Shown here piece after piece: positions 33,614 to 42,457 of a stretch of DNA of 64,000 nucleotides (position 1 is its first letter; every line of letters starts with the position of its first letter). Source of the stretch: CAYPJE01 sp964410945. Lineage in GTDB: Bacteria > Fidelibacterota > Marinisomatia > Marinisomatales > TCS56. The notes below the pieces were generated by a model. That model saw only the letters and a list, made by a program, of their open reading frames with translations, did not search any database and was not told the DNA's origin. The DNA lies in assembly GCA_964410945.1 (NCBI GenBank), contig CAYPJE010000014.1, forward strand, positions 1 through 64,000. Reading direction: 5' to 3'. The position numbers were made by a program, and so were the translations under genes.

Positions 33614-34366
33614 TTAAAAATTATTCACTATTATTTCCTTATAGTCCATATCCCCTCGCATTCTGTTAATCCCTTTCTGCCTGACCACTGGGACAATCTG
33701 ATAATCACCAAATAACTCCCTGGCTGCAGGGCAATCATCCAAGGTAAGTAACCACCGGCCTTTTACTCCTGCCAAGACTTCCTGAAGTTGGGAGTGGTCA
33801 AAATCCAGTTTGTAATTGTAACCGTTGATATATGGGGGATCACAGAAGAAAAACACATCGGGACCATCATACATTGATATTAATTCATCATAGGGCTTGT
33901 TCTCAATGTAGACCTTATCCAATCGCTGACTGATTACCCGGATTTGTCTGAGGATTGTTTCATGTGATGTTTGCGGAGTTGATTTGCTTCTGGCCCAGTG
34001 CTGCCCCATCGAACCAAAGCTACGTTTTATCAAATGTAGAAACCTGGCTGCCCTTTGAATATCAGTGTATCCTGGATTTGATTTAACCTGGTCAAATAGC
34101 TCTCGTGAAGGGATCAATAATTCAAAATCTTTCTGCAGCTCCTCCGGATGAAACTTGGCTACCCGGAATAAATTGACCAGGTCGCTGTTGATATCGTTAT
34201 ATACTTCCAGCTTGGCCCAGCGTTTTTTATAGAACATAACCCAGGCTGCCCCGCCAAAAGGTTCGACATATCCAGTTATGTCAGTAGGGATAAGTTCGGC
34301 GATCTGCCGACGTAATTGTTTTTTGCCACCTACCCAGGAAATCAGACTATCACAATGTGCTTTCAT
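33614..34366 (-). CDS. Dam-type DNA adenine-N6 methyltransferase
   Basis: A 250-aa D12-class methyltransferase. The AdoMet motif is SWVGGKKQL (residues about 9-17), the VEPFGGAAWVMFYK segment is present, and the catalytic motif DPPY (about residue 176) is intact. It methylates adenine in a short target, often GATC. Phage copies protect DNA or tune packaging and transposition. AGGAGG precedes the ATG by four bases. It sits between the gpG-like gene and the cargo genes in the leftward operon. Confidence 0.88.
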   Translation of the reverse strand: MKAHCDSLISWVGGKKQLRRQIAELIPTDITGYVEPFGGAAWVMFYKKRWAKLEVYNDINSDLVNLFRVAKFHPEELQKDFELLIPSRELFDQVKSNPGYTDIQRAARFLHLIKRSFGSMGQHWARSKSTPQTSHETILRQIRVISQRLDKVYIENKPYDELISMYDGPDVFFFCDPPYINGYNYKLDFDHSQLQEVLAGVKGRWLLTLDDCPAARELFGDYQIVPVVRQKGINRMRGDMDYKEIIVNNF

Positions 34367-34531
34367 AACGCCTCCTAATCGGCTTCATATTCGTTTGTGA
34401 GGCTCCAGGTTAGGGGTAATTTCCCCCGTTCTTGTGAACGCTGGAGCGGACTATTTATGGTCATCCCACGGCAATGGGGTGGTTGGGGAGGCGTTATCTC
34501 CTTGACCCGCTCCTGCTCTTTATGGAGCAGG
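34367..34531 (-). other. 165-bp gap with hairpin and possible 29-aa ORF
   Basis: CCTGCTC/GAGCAGG with a six-base loop lies just after the gpG-like stop. Between 34464 and 34375 on the minus strand there is a 29-codon frame (MTINSPLQRSQERGK...) whose stop overlaps the SD of the dam gene, but it lacks an SD. It could be a leader peptide. I would not call it a gene. Confidence 0.3.
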
Positions 34532-35023
34532 TCAATTCAAATTTTTATCTATTCGTCTTTTTAAAAAATTGGTGATGCTGGCCGCTTCACCATTGGTCAA
34601 TCCCACAAACTCCCGGACCACATGATTTTTACCAGCTCCCAGGACATTGTGGAAGCTGGCCAGGTCCAGGATATCAGGATCGGTCTGGCCATCAAAATAA
34701 CCCACATGGGCTTCGGGAATCCCCCGGCTGTACTTGATCTCAGTCTGCAGAGCTCCCAACATTGCTCCGGACATGAACAGGGTCACTTCCTCATTGGTAT
34801 AGCCCCGATCCTGGAGGCGGCGGCGCTTATGCTGGTTGGTATAAGTTTTCCGGTATCCCTTGTTTAAAAATTCCCCGCGGGCTGTTCTGGCCAGGATAAA
34901 ATAATGGACCTGGGAAGCAACCAGGGCCATATCCCGTTCAGTGACAATCTTGTCCACCAGGTCACCATCCAGTAATTCCCGGAGGGACTTTGACAGGGTG
35001 ATGGTTGCGGAGATCTCTTTCAT
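34532..35023 (-). CDS. gpG-like virion morphogenesis protein
   Basis: 163 aa. The middle has an ILARTARGEFLNKGYRKTYT segment, then HVGYFDGQTD and, near the end, REFVGLTNGEAASITNFLKRR, which resembles the (R/T)PFLGLSDED ending of the phage virion morphogenesis (Mu gpG) family. These proteins act in tail attachment or completion. The start overlaps the portal stop, so the two genes are coupled. In Mu the order is portal, F, G, whereas here F (MuF) is missing from between them. Confidence 0.65.
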   Translation of the reverse strand: MKEISATITLSKSLRELLDGDLVDKIVTERDMALVASQVHYFILARTARGEFLNKGYRKTYTNQHKRRRLQDRGYTNEEVTLFMSGAMLGALQTEIKYSRGIPEAHVGYFDGQTDPDILDLASFHNVLGAGKNHVVREFVGLTNGEAASITNFLKRRIDKNLN

Positions 35024-36300
35024 TAACCTATATCGATCAGGTTTCCGGGTTGTTTACCGGGGAGAGTATCGTCTTCATCCTTCGGCTCAGGGGCATTATA
35101 TTTCTTCCGGAGGTGGGATTTAGACTGATCAAGACCCATTTCCTGCAGGGTCTTGGAAACGGTCACTTCATTATTCAGGTTGTCAGCCTTTTTCACCGGG
35201 GTAAAGAATACCAGTTGGCCAACATTGGTAAAATTGTAATCCACTATCACATCCACCAGTTCCTGCATAACCAGGTCAAGACGGTAAGCGTCATTGGCGG
35301 CTACATCTATGCTGATGCCGTTAGCCGTTACAGCCGTGCCATAGGTCCCATGCTGGCCGGTGCTGGAGGTGATCGACTGGGACAGGATGGCATCTGATAT
35401 CTCCCGGTTACAGGCATCCTTGAATTTGTCGAATGCCTCAACGGATGATGACCGGTTTACCTCCGGGAATTCAATGCTGGTATCCTCGGAAATGACTGCC
35501 GAAGCATCCGACCCCATATCATGGACGCCATTCTCAAGGACTTTTATATCCTTTTCAGATGCTCCAGACTCATACTTACCGATCCGCATGGGCATCCCGT
35601 AAACCTCATTAAAAGCAGCCCAGTCCTCAAAATCAAAATATTTATAGATCGAATACCGCATGGCTGCCAGGCCAACACCCTGAGAAACAAAGTTGATATC
35701 CGAATAGGCCGGAAAATCCTCATGGGTCAATAATAGAATTTTACCCGCAGGATATTTTACCAGCGGTTCTTTACCCACATACAGGCTGGTATACTTGTCA
35801 TCCTTATTGATTTTCTTGGCATGGATAAAATCATTCGGGAGTACATTATAGTCCACCGGTACAAACAGCATTTTACCTTCGTACTGGATTGCCCCCCAGA
35901 CCAGTTCAATGGCCCTTACACCGTAATAATTTGCCTGGAGCAGGCTTCCCGAAAGCAACCGGTATTTTAACTCTTTCAATACGTGCTCCACGGCTTCCCG
36001 GGCAAATGCAGCAGCATCGTTTTCCTCAACAGCAATCAGGCCTGGTTTATCGGTCGTGGCAGCAGCGATCCGGCGCTGGAGGTCGCCACCCAGATGGCCG
36101 TCGATCCGGCGAAACCGATCCATAATATTGTAGAGGTTTGAAGGATGTCCCCCCAGGGCATTCCGCATGGCCGTTTTAAATTGCTGTGGTGTTACATCCC
36201 CAATCTTGGCAAAGGGATTACGCATTTTAGGGGCGGTAATCACTTTAACCAGTTTCTGAGTGGGAGCCGTTGATTTCTTTTTTCTTTTTGATTTAGCCAT
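35023..36300 (-). CDS. portal protein, DUF935 (Mu gp29)
   Basis: A 425-aa protein with a lysine-rich start, then the typical DUF935 features: IMDRFRRIDGHLGGDLQRRI (about residue 60), GVRAIELVWG (about 125), YGMPMRIGKYE (about 235), QHGTYGTAV and a helical end. Portal dodecamers form the DNA channel and head-tail joint. AAGGA precedes the ATG by six bases. It follows the large terminase by nine bases in the leftward operon. Confidence 0.85.
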   Translation of the reverse strand: MAKSKRKKKSTAPTQKLVKVITAPKMRNPFAKIGDVTPQQFKTAMRNALGGHPSNLYNIMDRFRRIDGHLGGDLQRRIAAATTDKPGLIAVEENDAAAFAREAVEHVLKELKYRLLSGSLLQANYYGVRAIELVWGAIQYEGKMLFVPVDYNVLPNDFIHAKKINKDDKYTSLYVGKEPLVKYPAGKILLLTHEDFPAYSDINFVSQGVGLAAMRYSIYKYFDFEDWAAFNEVYGMPMRIGKYESGASEKDIKVLENGVHDMGSDASAVISEDTSIEFPEVNRSSSVEAFDKFKDACNREISDAILSQSITSSTGQHGTYGTAVTANGISIDVAANDAYRLDLVMQELVDVIVDYNFTNVGQLVFFTPVKKADNLNNEVTVSKTLQEMGLDQSKSHLRKKYNAPEPKDEDDTLPGKQPGNLIDIG

Positions 36301-36309
36301 GACTATCCT

Positions 36310-37932
36310 TTAACGTCTGGAGGAGCGGTCGTACCGGCGTTTGCCGATTGATTTATAACCATGTTTTTTGCGGGCAACAACTTTAAGCCGGACCTCATCG
36401 ATCATACCAGATAAGGCATCAGGTCCATCATCGTTTGCTGCGTCTGGATATCCCAGTAATTGATCCTTAAGAACCTGCAAATCTTTGTTTAGTTTTTCAG
36501 GCCATAGTAGGTATCCATTTTCCATCAAGGGTTCGAGCCCTTCGATTCGAGCTTCTTTTTTCAGGACATTATTTTTTGGCTTAATTGGCAGGGGGAATCC
36601 AAACACTTTTGCTGCATCCTGAAAATCACGCTTACTGACATGAGTGTACTGTCCAAAGTTGTTTTCGATGAAAAATTTTATTAATCCCAGGGGACCATAT
36701 TTTTTATACAAGACATATGTAGCCCGGACCATTGCTGCCAGGCTAGCTCTGCGAACCCACCCATCCACAACATAGTAATACAGGCCATCGCCAGCTCCAA
36801 CTACAATCGCTTTAAAGTCAGATGTTTTTGCTTTCCCCAGAGATTGATCGATCCAGCTTGCCCATACCAGGTCCTTGGGTAATTCTTTATAGGTGGGGAA
36901 CCATTCCGGTTTAAACAAGATTCCCACCTCAACCGGATTCTGCTGCATTTCCCCTTCAAATGTACCAGTACCTAAATCCTTCGCCAGTTTATCCAGCTCC
37001 TTGAGGGTCATTTTCTCTGGCCACAGAGCGTACCGTTTACCCTTATATCTGATCCAGGAGGGGAAAACATGGGCGGTAATAGTGTTTCTGACACGCTTGA
37101 TTTGATTAACCAGGCTATCGATGTTATTGCGTTTCAGATATGCACCAACCGGTAATGTCTTGGATTGGCAAATCTCTTCCAGGGCATGGTTTAGAGCTGA
37201 GGTCTTGAGTCGGTTATTCCCCACCCATATGATCGGGCCTGCAGCTTTATCCATTGCCAGGAATAGTTCTCCCTTGATCCAGTCCACCTTTTCCCGTCCG
37301 ATCCTGATATTCCGGTCAGACCGGCGATTACCGAAGTCATCCACCTCGGCATAGTCCGGACGGTACTGCATGAAGAGAGAACCCACAACCGGGGTTCCAT
37401 ATGATAGGGGTTCCAGTTTTACAAAATGTGTAAGACCGGTGGCTTTAGAAGTGATCTTGATCCGGACTTCCTTATCATCACGCCTCATGAACTTGACATC
37501 AAAGTCTGATTTTACCCGGGCATTGAATTCCAGTTCTGAAAGCAAATAGGCGATATCATTTTGGGCCAGCTCCAGCTTTTCCGATACTTTCAGCATATAA
37601 TGTTTCATGCCATATAGTAAAAATCGCAGCTTCTGAATCCGGAGAATTACCGTTTTTCCATGTTCACGTGGACCTGGTACAATAAATAAATGCCGTCGAA
37701 CAAATTCCGTCATAGCAATCAGCATATGGTGGAACCTGGCAAATGGCAGGTCAACGTAATGTGGTGTATAAAGTTTAGCGAAACTGAAAAATGATACCTT
37801 CCCCTGACTGTAGCGCTCCTGGAGGGATGGATCATCTATATCGCTGAATGGGGTGACATCCTGGCTGAGGCGATCCTGGAACTCCTCAAGTTGTTTTTGA
37901 ATGTCCTTTAGACTGGGATTAGTGACCTTCAT
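36310..37932 (-). CDS. terminase large subunit (Mu gp28-like)
   Basis: 540 aa. The ATPase motif GPREHGKT at 87-94 is a Walker A variant, and a Walker B-like DYAEVDDFGN appears in the 180s. The C-terminal nuclease domain has WIDQSLGKAKTSDFKA with the metal-binding aspartates and a second acidic cluster near DDGPDALS at about 510. It cuts and packages DNA from the transposed copies by a headful mechanism in Mu relatives. It lies between the terminase small subunit and the portal. Confidence 0.9.
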   Translation of the reverse strand: MKVTNPSLKDIQKQLEEFQDRLSQDVTPFSDIDDPSLQERYSQGKVSFFSFAKLYTPHYVDLPFARFHHMLIAMTEFVRRHLFIVPGPREHGKTVILRIQKLRFLLYGMKHYMLKVSEKLELAQNDIAYLLSELEFNARVKSDFDVKFMRRDDKEVRIKITSKATGLTHFVKLEPLSYGTPVVGSLFMQYRPDYAEVDDFGNRRSDRNIRIGREKVDWIKGELFLAMDKAAGPIIWVGNNRLKTSALNHALEEICQSKTLPVGAYLKRNNIDSLVNQIKRVRNTITAHVFPSWIRYKGKRYALWPEKMTLKELDKLAKDLGTGTFEGEMQQNPVEVGILFKPEWFPTYKELPKDLVWASWIDQSLGKAKTSDFKAIVVGAGDGLYYYVVDGWVRRASLAAMVRATYVLYKKYGPLGLIKFFIENNFGQYTHVSKRDFQDAAKVFGFPLPIKPKNNVLKKEARIEGLEPLMENGYLLWPEKLNKDLQVLKDQLLGYPDAANDDGPDALSGMIDEVRLKVVARKKHGYKSIGKRRYDRSSRR

Positions 37933-38008
37933 GCGACCGAATACCCTTTAATTTGGGACTTTTGCAGATTTAAAGGCGATTTGAAGCGATTTAAACATAG
38001 TTCTAGGA

Positions 38009-38455
38009 CTAGTCTGAGTACGTTTTTGCCAGGTCCTGGAGGAATAGCATCATGAACTCAGCTACAGTGGCATGTATTTCAGGTTTCCGGACTTTCAAAA
38101 AACTGGAGAACATATCCATTGCTGTGATGGCGTGAGAAACGAAAACAATCTGTGGGTTGAGCCTGCTAACCAATGACATGAGTTTTGTGATCGCATCGAT
38201 CTCTTTATTGTTCATTGGCCGGTTTTCTTCCCGGGCTTTTTTCTGAGTCTCGTTTATATGCCAGCGTAGGTTATTGGCCAGCTCCAGGGATGATAACTCT
38301 TTACTCAGAGCACCCCGGTTCCATCCTTCCTTATCGATCCAGCGGTATAGAGTAGATTTGCTAACGTCGGTGAGGTTAAGAATTTCATCAACGGTCTTTC
38401 GTTGATAGCAGTACAGATATTCGCATAGTTCCTTTTGGAACGACTCAGTAGCCAT
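38009..38455 (-). CDS. terminase small subunit-like (HTH) protein
   Basis: 148 aa with an N-terminal helix-turn-helix (VDEILNLTDVSKSTLYRWIDKEG, shown partially) followed by coiled helices, the architecture of phage small terminases and of Mu gp27-type proteins that bind DNA near the packaging site. GGAG precedes the ATG. It is the first gene of the leftward block, divergent from gp36 across 117 bp that hold a 25-bp palindrome. Confidence 0.7.
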   Translation of the reverse strand: MATESFQKELCEYLYCYQRKTVDEILNLTDVSKSTLYRWIDKEGWNRGALSKELSSLELANNLRWHINETQKKAREENRPMNNKEIDAITKLMSLVSRLNPQIVFVSHAITAMDMFSSFLKVRKPEIHATVAEFMMLFLQDLAKTYSD

Positions 38456-38506
38456 GATTTCTCCAGGTTTACCAGGTCAAAGTTCCACCCAACTACCCCA
38501 ATATAT

Positions 38507-38531
38507 TTTTAGATATACGCTATATCTAAAA
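38507..38531. promoter_or_regulatory. 25-bp palindrome between divergent late operons
   Basis: TTTTAGATATA, CGC, TATATCTAAAA is a perfect dyad with 11-base arms. It lies 52 bases before the TerS start and 42 before the gp36 start, where both late promoters must be. It is a plausible site for a dimeric activator or repressor acting on both. Confidence 0.6.
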
Positions 38532-38572
38532 GAATTGACCGCACATGCGTAGGAATTTCCGACCAGATCATT

Positions 38573-39043
38573 ATGGATTACTGCACTCAAAGCAACGTTA
38601 CCGAACGATACGGGACGGCCCGTATTGCCCAGCTAACCGGGGATAAAACCGGAACTACTATCGATGAAACAAAGCTGGCTGGGTTTATTGCCGACGTTAG
38701 CGTTGTCTTTGACGGGTACGTGGGCAAACAATGCGACCTACCCTTTGATGCTGATAAAATCCCTGGGGTTCTGCGGAAGCTGGCTATTGAGGAAGTCTTT
38801 TTTGAATTAAAGAAAAGCTCCATCTCCGGATCGAATGCCGTATCTGAGTCCCTGCAGAAAATCCACGAAAACACCATGAAGATTCTGCGGGAGATTGCCC
38901 GTGGGGAATTTACCCTGGGGATCATTGATGAGGATTCCGGGGAACGGGTGGCCAAGCCTCGGCCAACGGTTGCGTTCCGCTCAAACCGTCGATTGTTTGG
39001 TCGGGATGCTGGATATCAGCAAACATACCCGGAGGCTGAATGA
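38573..39043 (+). CDS. gp36-like DUF1320 head-tail protein
   Basis: A 156-aa protein with the DUF1320 pattern: DYCTQSNVTERYG start, DFAxVxVVFDGYVG-type central helix and PxVLRKLAIEEVFFEL. In Mu-like phages gp36 is a head-tail connector component. It is the first gene of the rightward late operon and overlaps gp37 by four bases. Confidence 0.8.
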   Translation: MDYCTQSNVTERYGTARIAQLTGDKTGTTIDETKLAGFIADVSVVFDGYVGKQCDLPFDADKIPGVLRKLAIEEVFFELKKSSISGSNAVSESLQKIHENTMKILREIARGEFTLGIIDEDSGERVAKPRPTVAFRSNRRLFGRDAGYQQTYPEAE

Positions 39044-39486
39044 CCGAATCCATTAAGACCCTGGGCGATCACCTGGTGACCTATTTCAAATCTGTTAAGG
39101 ATGAAGGAAACAACTATCCGGCCACGATTGCCAAATATGCCTCGGAGTTATTCAACATCCAGGAGAATGACGAAGTCGGCCTGGCCCTGCCTGCCTTACT
39201 GATTAAGACCAGGTCCGGGAAACTGGCTGATAAGGAAGGTCGCCACCAGGTGGACCTGATCTGTCTGGATGTCAACGAAGCTGGCCAGGTTGCCCAGAAA
39301 GAAACGGTTGAAAAACTGGTGGACTGGGTGATTGATCAGATTCCTACTAATTATTTTATCGATGATAATCCCCGAAGATACTATTTCACCGGTGAGCTGG
39401 ATTATAACCTGCCCATGATCAAGGAAAAAGACCAGGCCCCCACCGTGGTTGGAACTGTAACAGTAATTCTAAAGGAACAATTATGA
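39040..39486 (+). CDS. gp37-like tail terminator/connector protein
   Basis: 148 aa with mixed alpha/beta pattern. It fits the position and size of Mu gp37 (DUF1834), which acts at the head-tail joint. Sequence support is moderate: LVTYFKSV near the start and a C-terminal beta hairpin VVGTVTVILKEQ. It overlaps both neighbours by four bases. Confidence 0.55.
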   Translation: MTESIKTLGDHLVTYFKSVKDEGNNYPATIAKYASELFNIQENDEVGLALPALLIKTRSGKLADKEGRHQVDLICLDVNEAGQVAQKETVEKLVDWVIDQIPTNYFIDDNPRRYYFTGELDYNLPMIKEKDQAPTVVGTVTVILKEQL

Positions 39487-40520
39487 AAGATGGCAAGATT
39501 GGCGTTCTATACATTTATGATGAGATAAGCCCCTGGGGTGTTACCGCTCAGAGTTTTGCCACTGCCCTACAGGATGCTCTGAATGATGGAGCTGAGAAGA
39601 TCGAAGTTTATATCAACTCCCCCGGTGGAGATGTTTTCGATGCCATTGCCATTTATAACAGCCTTAAGGAGCTGGACAATCTGGAAATCATAATCATGGG
39701 TATGGCTGCCAGTGCCGCCAGTTTCATCGCAATGGCTTCTGATAATGTCAGAATTATGAGCAATGCCCGAATCATGATCCATAATCCCTGGACCTGGGCT
39801 GCCGGGGATGCTGATTATTTAAGGAAGGTTGAAGAACACCTCCAGGAGCTACAGGATGAGATCATCGGTATTTACCAGGATAAGACTGACCAGTCCAAAG
39901 AACAGATCCAAGAATGGATGAATGAGGAGGAATGGTTTAAAGCTGACAAGGCGGTTGAATATGGCTTTGCCGATGAAGTGGTTAAACCTGGCAAGCTCCG
40001 GAACCTGGTGCGGGGAATATTCAACATTTTTAATCGGGCAGATTTTTCTTTTGATAAACCAAAAAAGGAAACCGAAATGGACGAAATCAAACTAAAACTC
40101 ATTTCTTTATTTGGGCTGGCTGCCATGACGGTTGCCAATTCAGTTGAAGATATTATGTCAGCGATCAATAAAAAATGGGCGAAGGCTCAGGAAAAGATCA
40201 CTGAATTAACCACCGCCAAGGAAGACTTGGAAACCAAACTCCAGAACGCCCTGGATGAAGCGAAGAAATTCGTGGATGAAAAAATTACTGCCGTCCTGGA
40301 TGATGCCGTTTCCGAGGAACGGATTACCGAAGCGGAACGGGCGGTATGGGAACCCCAATTGCGGGAGAACTTTGAGGAGACCATAAAGCTCCTGGAACAG
40401 AAACAGAAAGGCAAGCTCGGTGATGGAATTGAACCTCCGGAACCGGTGAAGAGTGAGGGGGAAACCCTGACAACTCAGGCTGCCAACCTAATTCGCAATC
40501 AAATGAAGGGAGCGAAATAA
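39483..40520 (+). CDS. prohead protease (ClpP-like) with C-terminal scaffold
   Basis: 345 aa. Residues 1-180 are a ClpP/crotonase-fold serine protease with INSPGGD (45-50) and the catalytic nucleophile in GMAASAAS (S77), plus H100 in MIHNPW. Residues about 199-345 are an acidic, coiled scaffold-like region. It cleaves capsid and scaffold during head maturation. A second ribosome start at 40077 would make the scaffold part alone, as in Mu I/Z. Confidence 0.85.
   Translation: MKDGKIGVLYIYDEISPWGVTAQSFATALQDALNDGAEKIEVYINSPGGDVFDAIAIYNSLKELDNLEIIIMGMAASAASFIAMASDNVRIMSNARIMIHNPWTWAAGDADYLRKVEEHLQELQDEIIGIYQDKTDQSKEQIQEWMNEEEWFKADKAVEYGFADEVVKPGKLRNLVRGIFNIFNRADFSFDKPKKETEMDEIKLKLISLFGLAAMTVANSVEDIMSAINKKWAKAQEKITELTTAKEDLETKLQNALDEAKKFVDEKITAVLDDAVSEERITEAERAVWEPQLRENFEETIKLLEQKQKGKLGDGIEPPEPVKSEGETLTTQAANLIRNQMKGAK
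40065..40520 (+). CDS. nested scaffold protein (internal start at 40077)
   Basis: In frame with the protease gene, AAGGA (40065-40069) lies seven bases before ATG at 40077 (M199). From there the reading is 147 aa, starting MDEIKLKLISLFGLAAM and rich in acidic coiled coil. Nested scaffold genes sharing the 3' end with the protease are typical of lambda and Mu. Separate synthesis is inferred, not shown. Confidence 0.55.
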   Translation, partial: KETEMDEIKLKLISLFGLAAMTVANSVEDIMSAINKKWAKAQEKITELTTAKEDLETKLQNALDEAKKFVDEKITAVLDDAVSEERITEAERAVWEPQLRENFEETIKLLEQKQKGKLGDGIEPPEPVKSEGETLTTQAANLIRNQMKGAK

Positions 40521-40522
40521 TA

Positions 40523-41449
40523 ATGGATTTACTTCAATTATCAAGTGGAGAACTGGCAACAGTTGCTGTCAAGGCAATGTACTCTAAATCTCCCCTATTG
40601 CCGTTAGTACAATTCTATCCAATGGTCGGCAATGCCGATTATGTCCGCAAGGTAGCCTCAGCCACTGGTGGTCAGTATCGTTCCTTGAACGATCCTTACC
40701 CCGATAATAAGGTCGATCCGGCTTTTGCGAATCCAACCTTGACGATATTTGGTGATAAGGTGCAGGTCGATCAGGCTCATGAAAGACGAGGTCGGGATAT
40801 TGCCAGTGTTCGGGCTGCGGAACTTATCCGGTTTTCAATGAACTTGGGTAAAAATTTCAACTACCAATTCATCAACGGTGATCCGGGGGTGGATGCAAAA
40901 CAGATCACTGGTGTTAAAACCATGATCACCGATCAAATCGTACCGGGTGTACCAACCAACGGCTTGACTGTACTATTGGGTAATTCAGATGCGGCCAAGA
41001 CATCGCAACAGCAGTTCCTGGAACTGATCGATGATCTGATTGCAATGCTCAATGGGGCCGATGCATTGGTGATGGATTTTAAAACCATTTCCCGTATGGG
41101 TTCGATTGCTCGAGATTTATGTGAGACTCGTGTTAATGAGTTCGGTGTGCCAATCAAATACTACAACAATGTAGCATTGCTAGATGCCGGTAAAGATGCC
41201 GCTGGCACAAAAACAATCACCCACACCGAGACCTATGGGGCCAATACAGCGACAACTTCTATTTACGGTGCCAAGTTTGGTGAGGAAACTGATCTCACAG
41301 TTGCCACTAATGTGGGTGTGGAGGCCAAGGACCTTGACCTGGTCGGAAGCCACTACGTCCACCAAGTAGAAATGGATATCGCAACAGCTCTGCTGGATAA
41401 CGACGCCATCGGTGTCCTCCCGGGTATTGAAATAGCAACATCTGCTTAG
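40523..41449 (+). CDS. major capsid protein
   Basis: A 308-aa protein placed just after the protease/scaffold gene, the position of the coat protein in all tailed phages. It has a N-terminal helix (LATVAVKAMYSKSPLLPLV) and a long AxxGGQYRSLNDP... loop, compatible with a HK97-type fold of the DUF5309 kind. No cleavage site is obvious. A good SD (GGGAG) precedes it. Copy number is expected to be high. Confidence 0.75.
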   Translation: MDLLQLSSGELATVAVKAMYSKSPLLPLVQFYPMVGNADYVRKVASATGGQYRSLNDPYPDNKVDPAFANPTLTIFGDKVQVDQAHERRGRDIASVRAAELIRFSMNLGKNFNYQFINGDPGVDAKQITGVKTMITDQIVPGVPTNGLTVLLGNSDAAKTSQQQFLELIDDLIAMLNGADALVMDFKTISRMGSIARDLCETRVNEFGVPIKYYNNVALLDAGKDAAGTKTITHTETYGANTATTSIYGAKFGEETDLTVATNVGVEAKDLDLVGSHYVHQVEMDIATALLDNDAIGVLPGIEIATSA

Positions 41450-41460
41450 TACCTGCTGTC

Positions 41461-41532
41461 ATGGGAAGAGCTGCCCTGGTTAAACTGGCTACAATCGGGG
41501 CAGCCGTTCTCCTGACGTTTGTATTTCATTAA
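41461..41532 (+). CDS. possible 23-aa hydrophobic peptide
   Basis: ATG at 41461 opens MGRAALVKLATIGAAVLLTF-VFH, one transmembrane-like helix, ending in TAA before the gp35-like gene. There is no SD, so translation is doubtful. A small membrane peptide between capsid and gp35 would be unusual. Confidence 0.2.
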   Translation: MGRAALVKLATIGAAVLLTFVFH

Positions 41533-41550
41533 TAACCTAAAGAGGATATC

Positions 41551-41967
41551 ATGGCAGAAAAAACCTATACAGTTTCAACCCCTAATCCAAAGTTCAACGG
41601 CATTCGTGCCGGTGTCCTGTTTACCGATGGCAAGGGCCAGGCTACCGAGCAGCAAGCCAACCACCTGGTCGGCAATTTCGGGTATTCCTGCGCTGCCTTA
41701 GATGGTAGTAAACCGGAACCCAAAGTGGATAAGCGCCCGTCCGATCCGGAACAGGTGATCCAGGATATTATCAATACGATTCCGGAACTGGGCCCCGAAG
41801 ACTTCACCGGTAAGGGATTGCCTAATGTGGGTGCCCTGGAAGATCGGCTTGAATATGGCATCTCGGGAGCTGAGCGGGATACTGCTTTTGCCAAGTACCA
41901 GGAAGCTCAGGGTCCGGATCAGGAACCACCTGTTGCGGATCAGGGAACCGGAGAACAGGACAAATAG
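41551..41967 (+). CDS. gp35-like (HI1506-related) protein
   Basis: A 138-aa protein. The second half has GLPNVGALEDRLEYGISGAER, the conserved HI1506/Mu gp35 motif, and an acidic tail (DQEPPVADQGTGEQDK). It is a small virion or head-associated protein of unknown role. GAGG lies seven bases before ATG. Confidence 0.7.
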   Translation: MAEKTYTVSTPNPKFNGIRAGVLFTDGKGQATEQQANHLVGNFGYSCAALDGSKPEPKVDKRPSDPEQVIQDIINTIPELGPEDFTGKGLPNVGALEDRLEYGISGAERDTAFAKYQEAQGPDQEPPVADQGTGEQDK

Positions 41968-42012
41968 GGCCTGTAACAACATTTTTTTACTAACTGAAAC
42001 CAAGAGGTCATT

Positions 42013-42441
42013 ATGGGCGAAGATTATCGCTTGAAAGGTCCATTGAGCATCAATTTCTATGATGGGACACCTGTAACTCCGGTACTCCTTCACAATATCC
42101 CCGTGGACGTTGTTGAGGTGTTGCCGTTCAAGGTTGAACCTCAAGTAGATGAATTACGCTCAGGGGCCAAGGAAATCACCCACCACAAGGTAACTGCCGA
42201 AATTCCGTTGGACTCCTACAATCCTTCTGACTTGGGCGATCTGAACACGACAGAATGTGTTGAGGTTACTTTACTGAGCAAAAACAAAGTTGTTACTCTG
42301 GACAAGGCCACCACCTGCGTGAAAGCAATGTCCGTGTATACAAGTTTGGAGGGTCCGGAACCCAAGATTCACATCGATGCAGTCGTTGTGACAACGGATG
42401 GGGATTGGACCGCTGCTCTGCCAGTTACTGACGTGGCTTAA
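42013..42441 (+). CDS. probable tail tube or structural protein
   Basis: 142 aa, beta-rich (VTPVLLHNIPVDVVEV, HHKVTAEIPLDSYNPS). It sits where the tail tube lies in siphoviruses, though the family is not recognised with certainty. GAGG precedes the ATG. No sheath gene follows, as expected for a non-contractile tail. Confidence 0.45.
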   Translation: MGEDYRLKGPLSINFYDGTPVTPVLLHNIPVDVVEVLPFKVEPQVDELRSGAKEITHHKVTAEIPLDSYNPSDLGDLNTTECVEVTLLSKNKVVTLDKATTCVKAMSVYTSLEGPEPKIHIDAVVVTTDGDWTAALPVTDVA

Positions 42442-42457
42442 TCCGGAGTAATCCACC

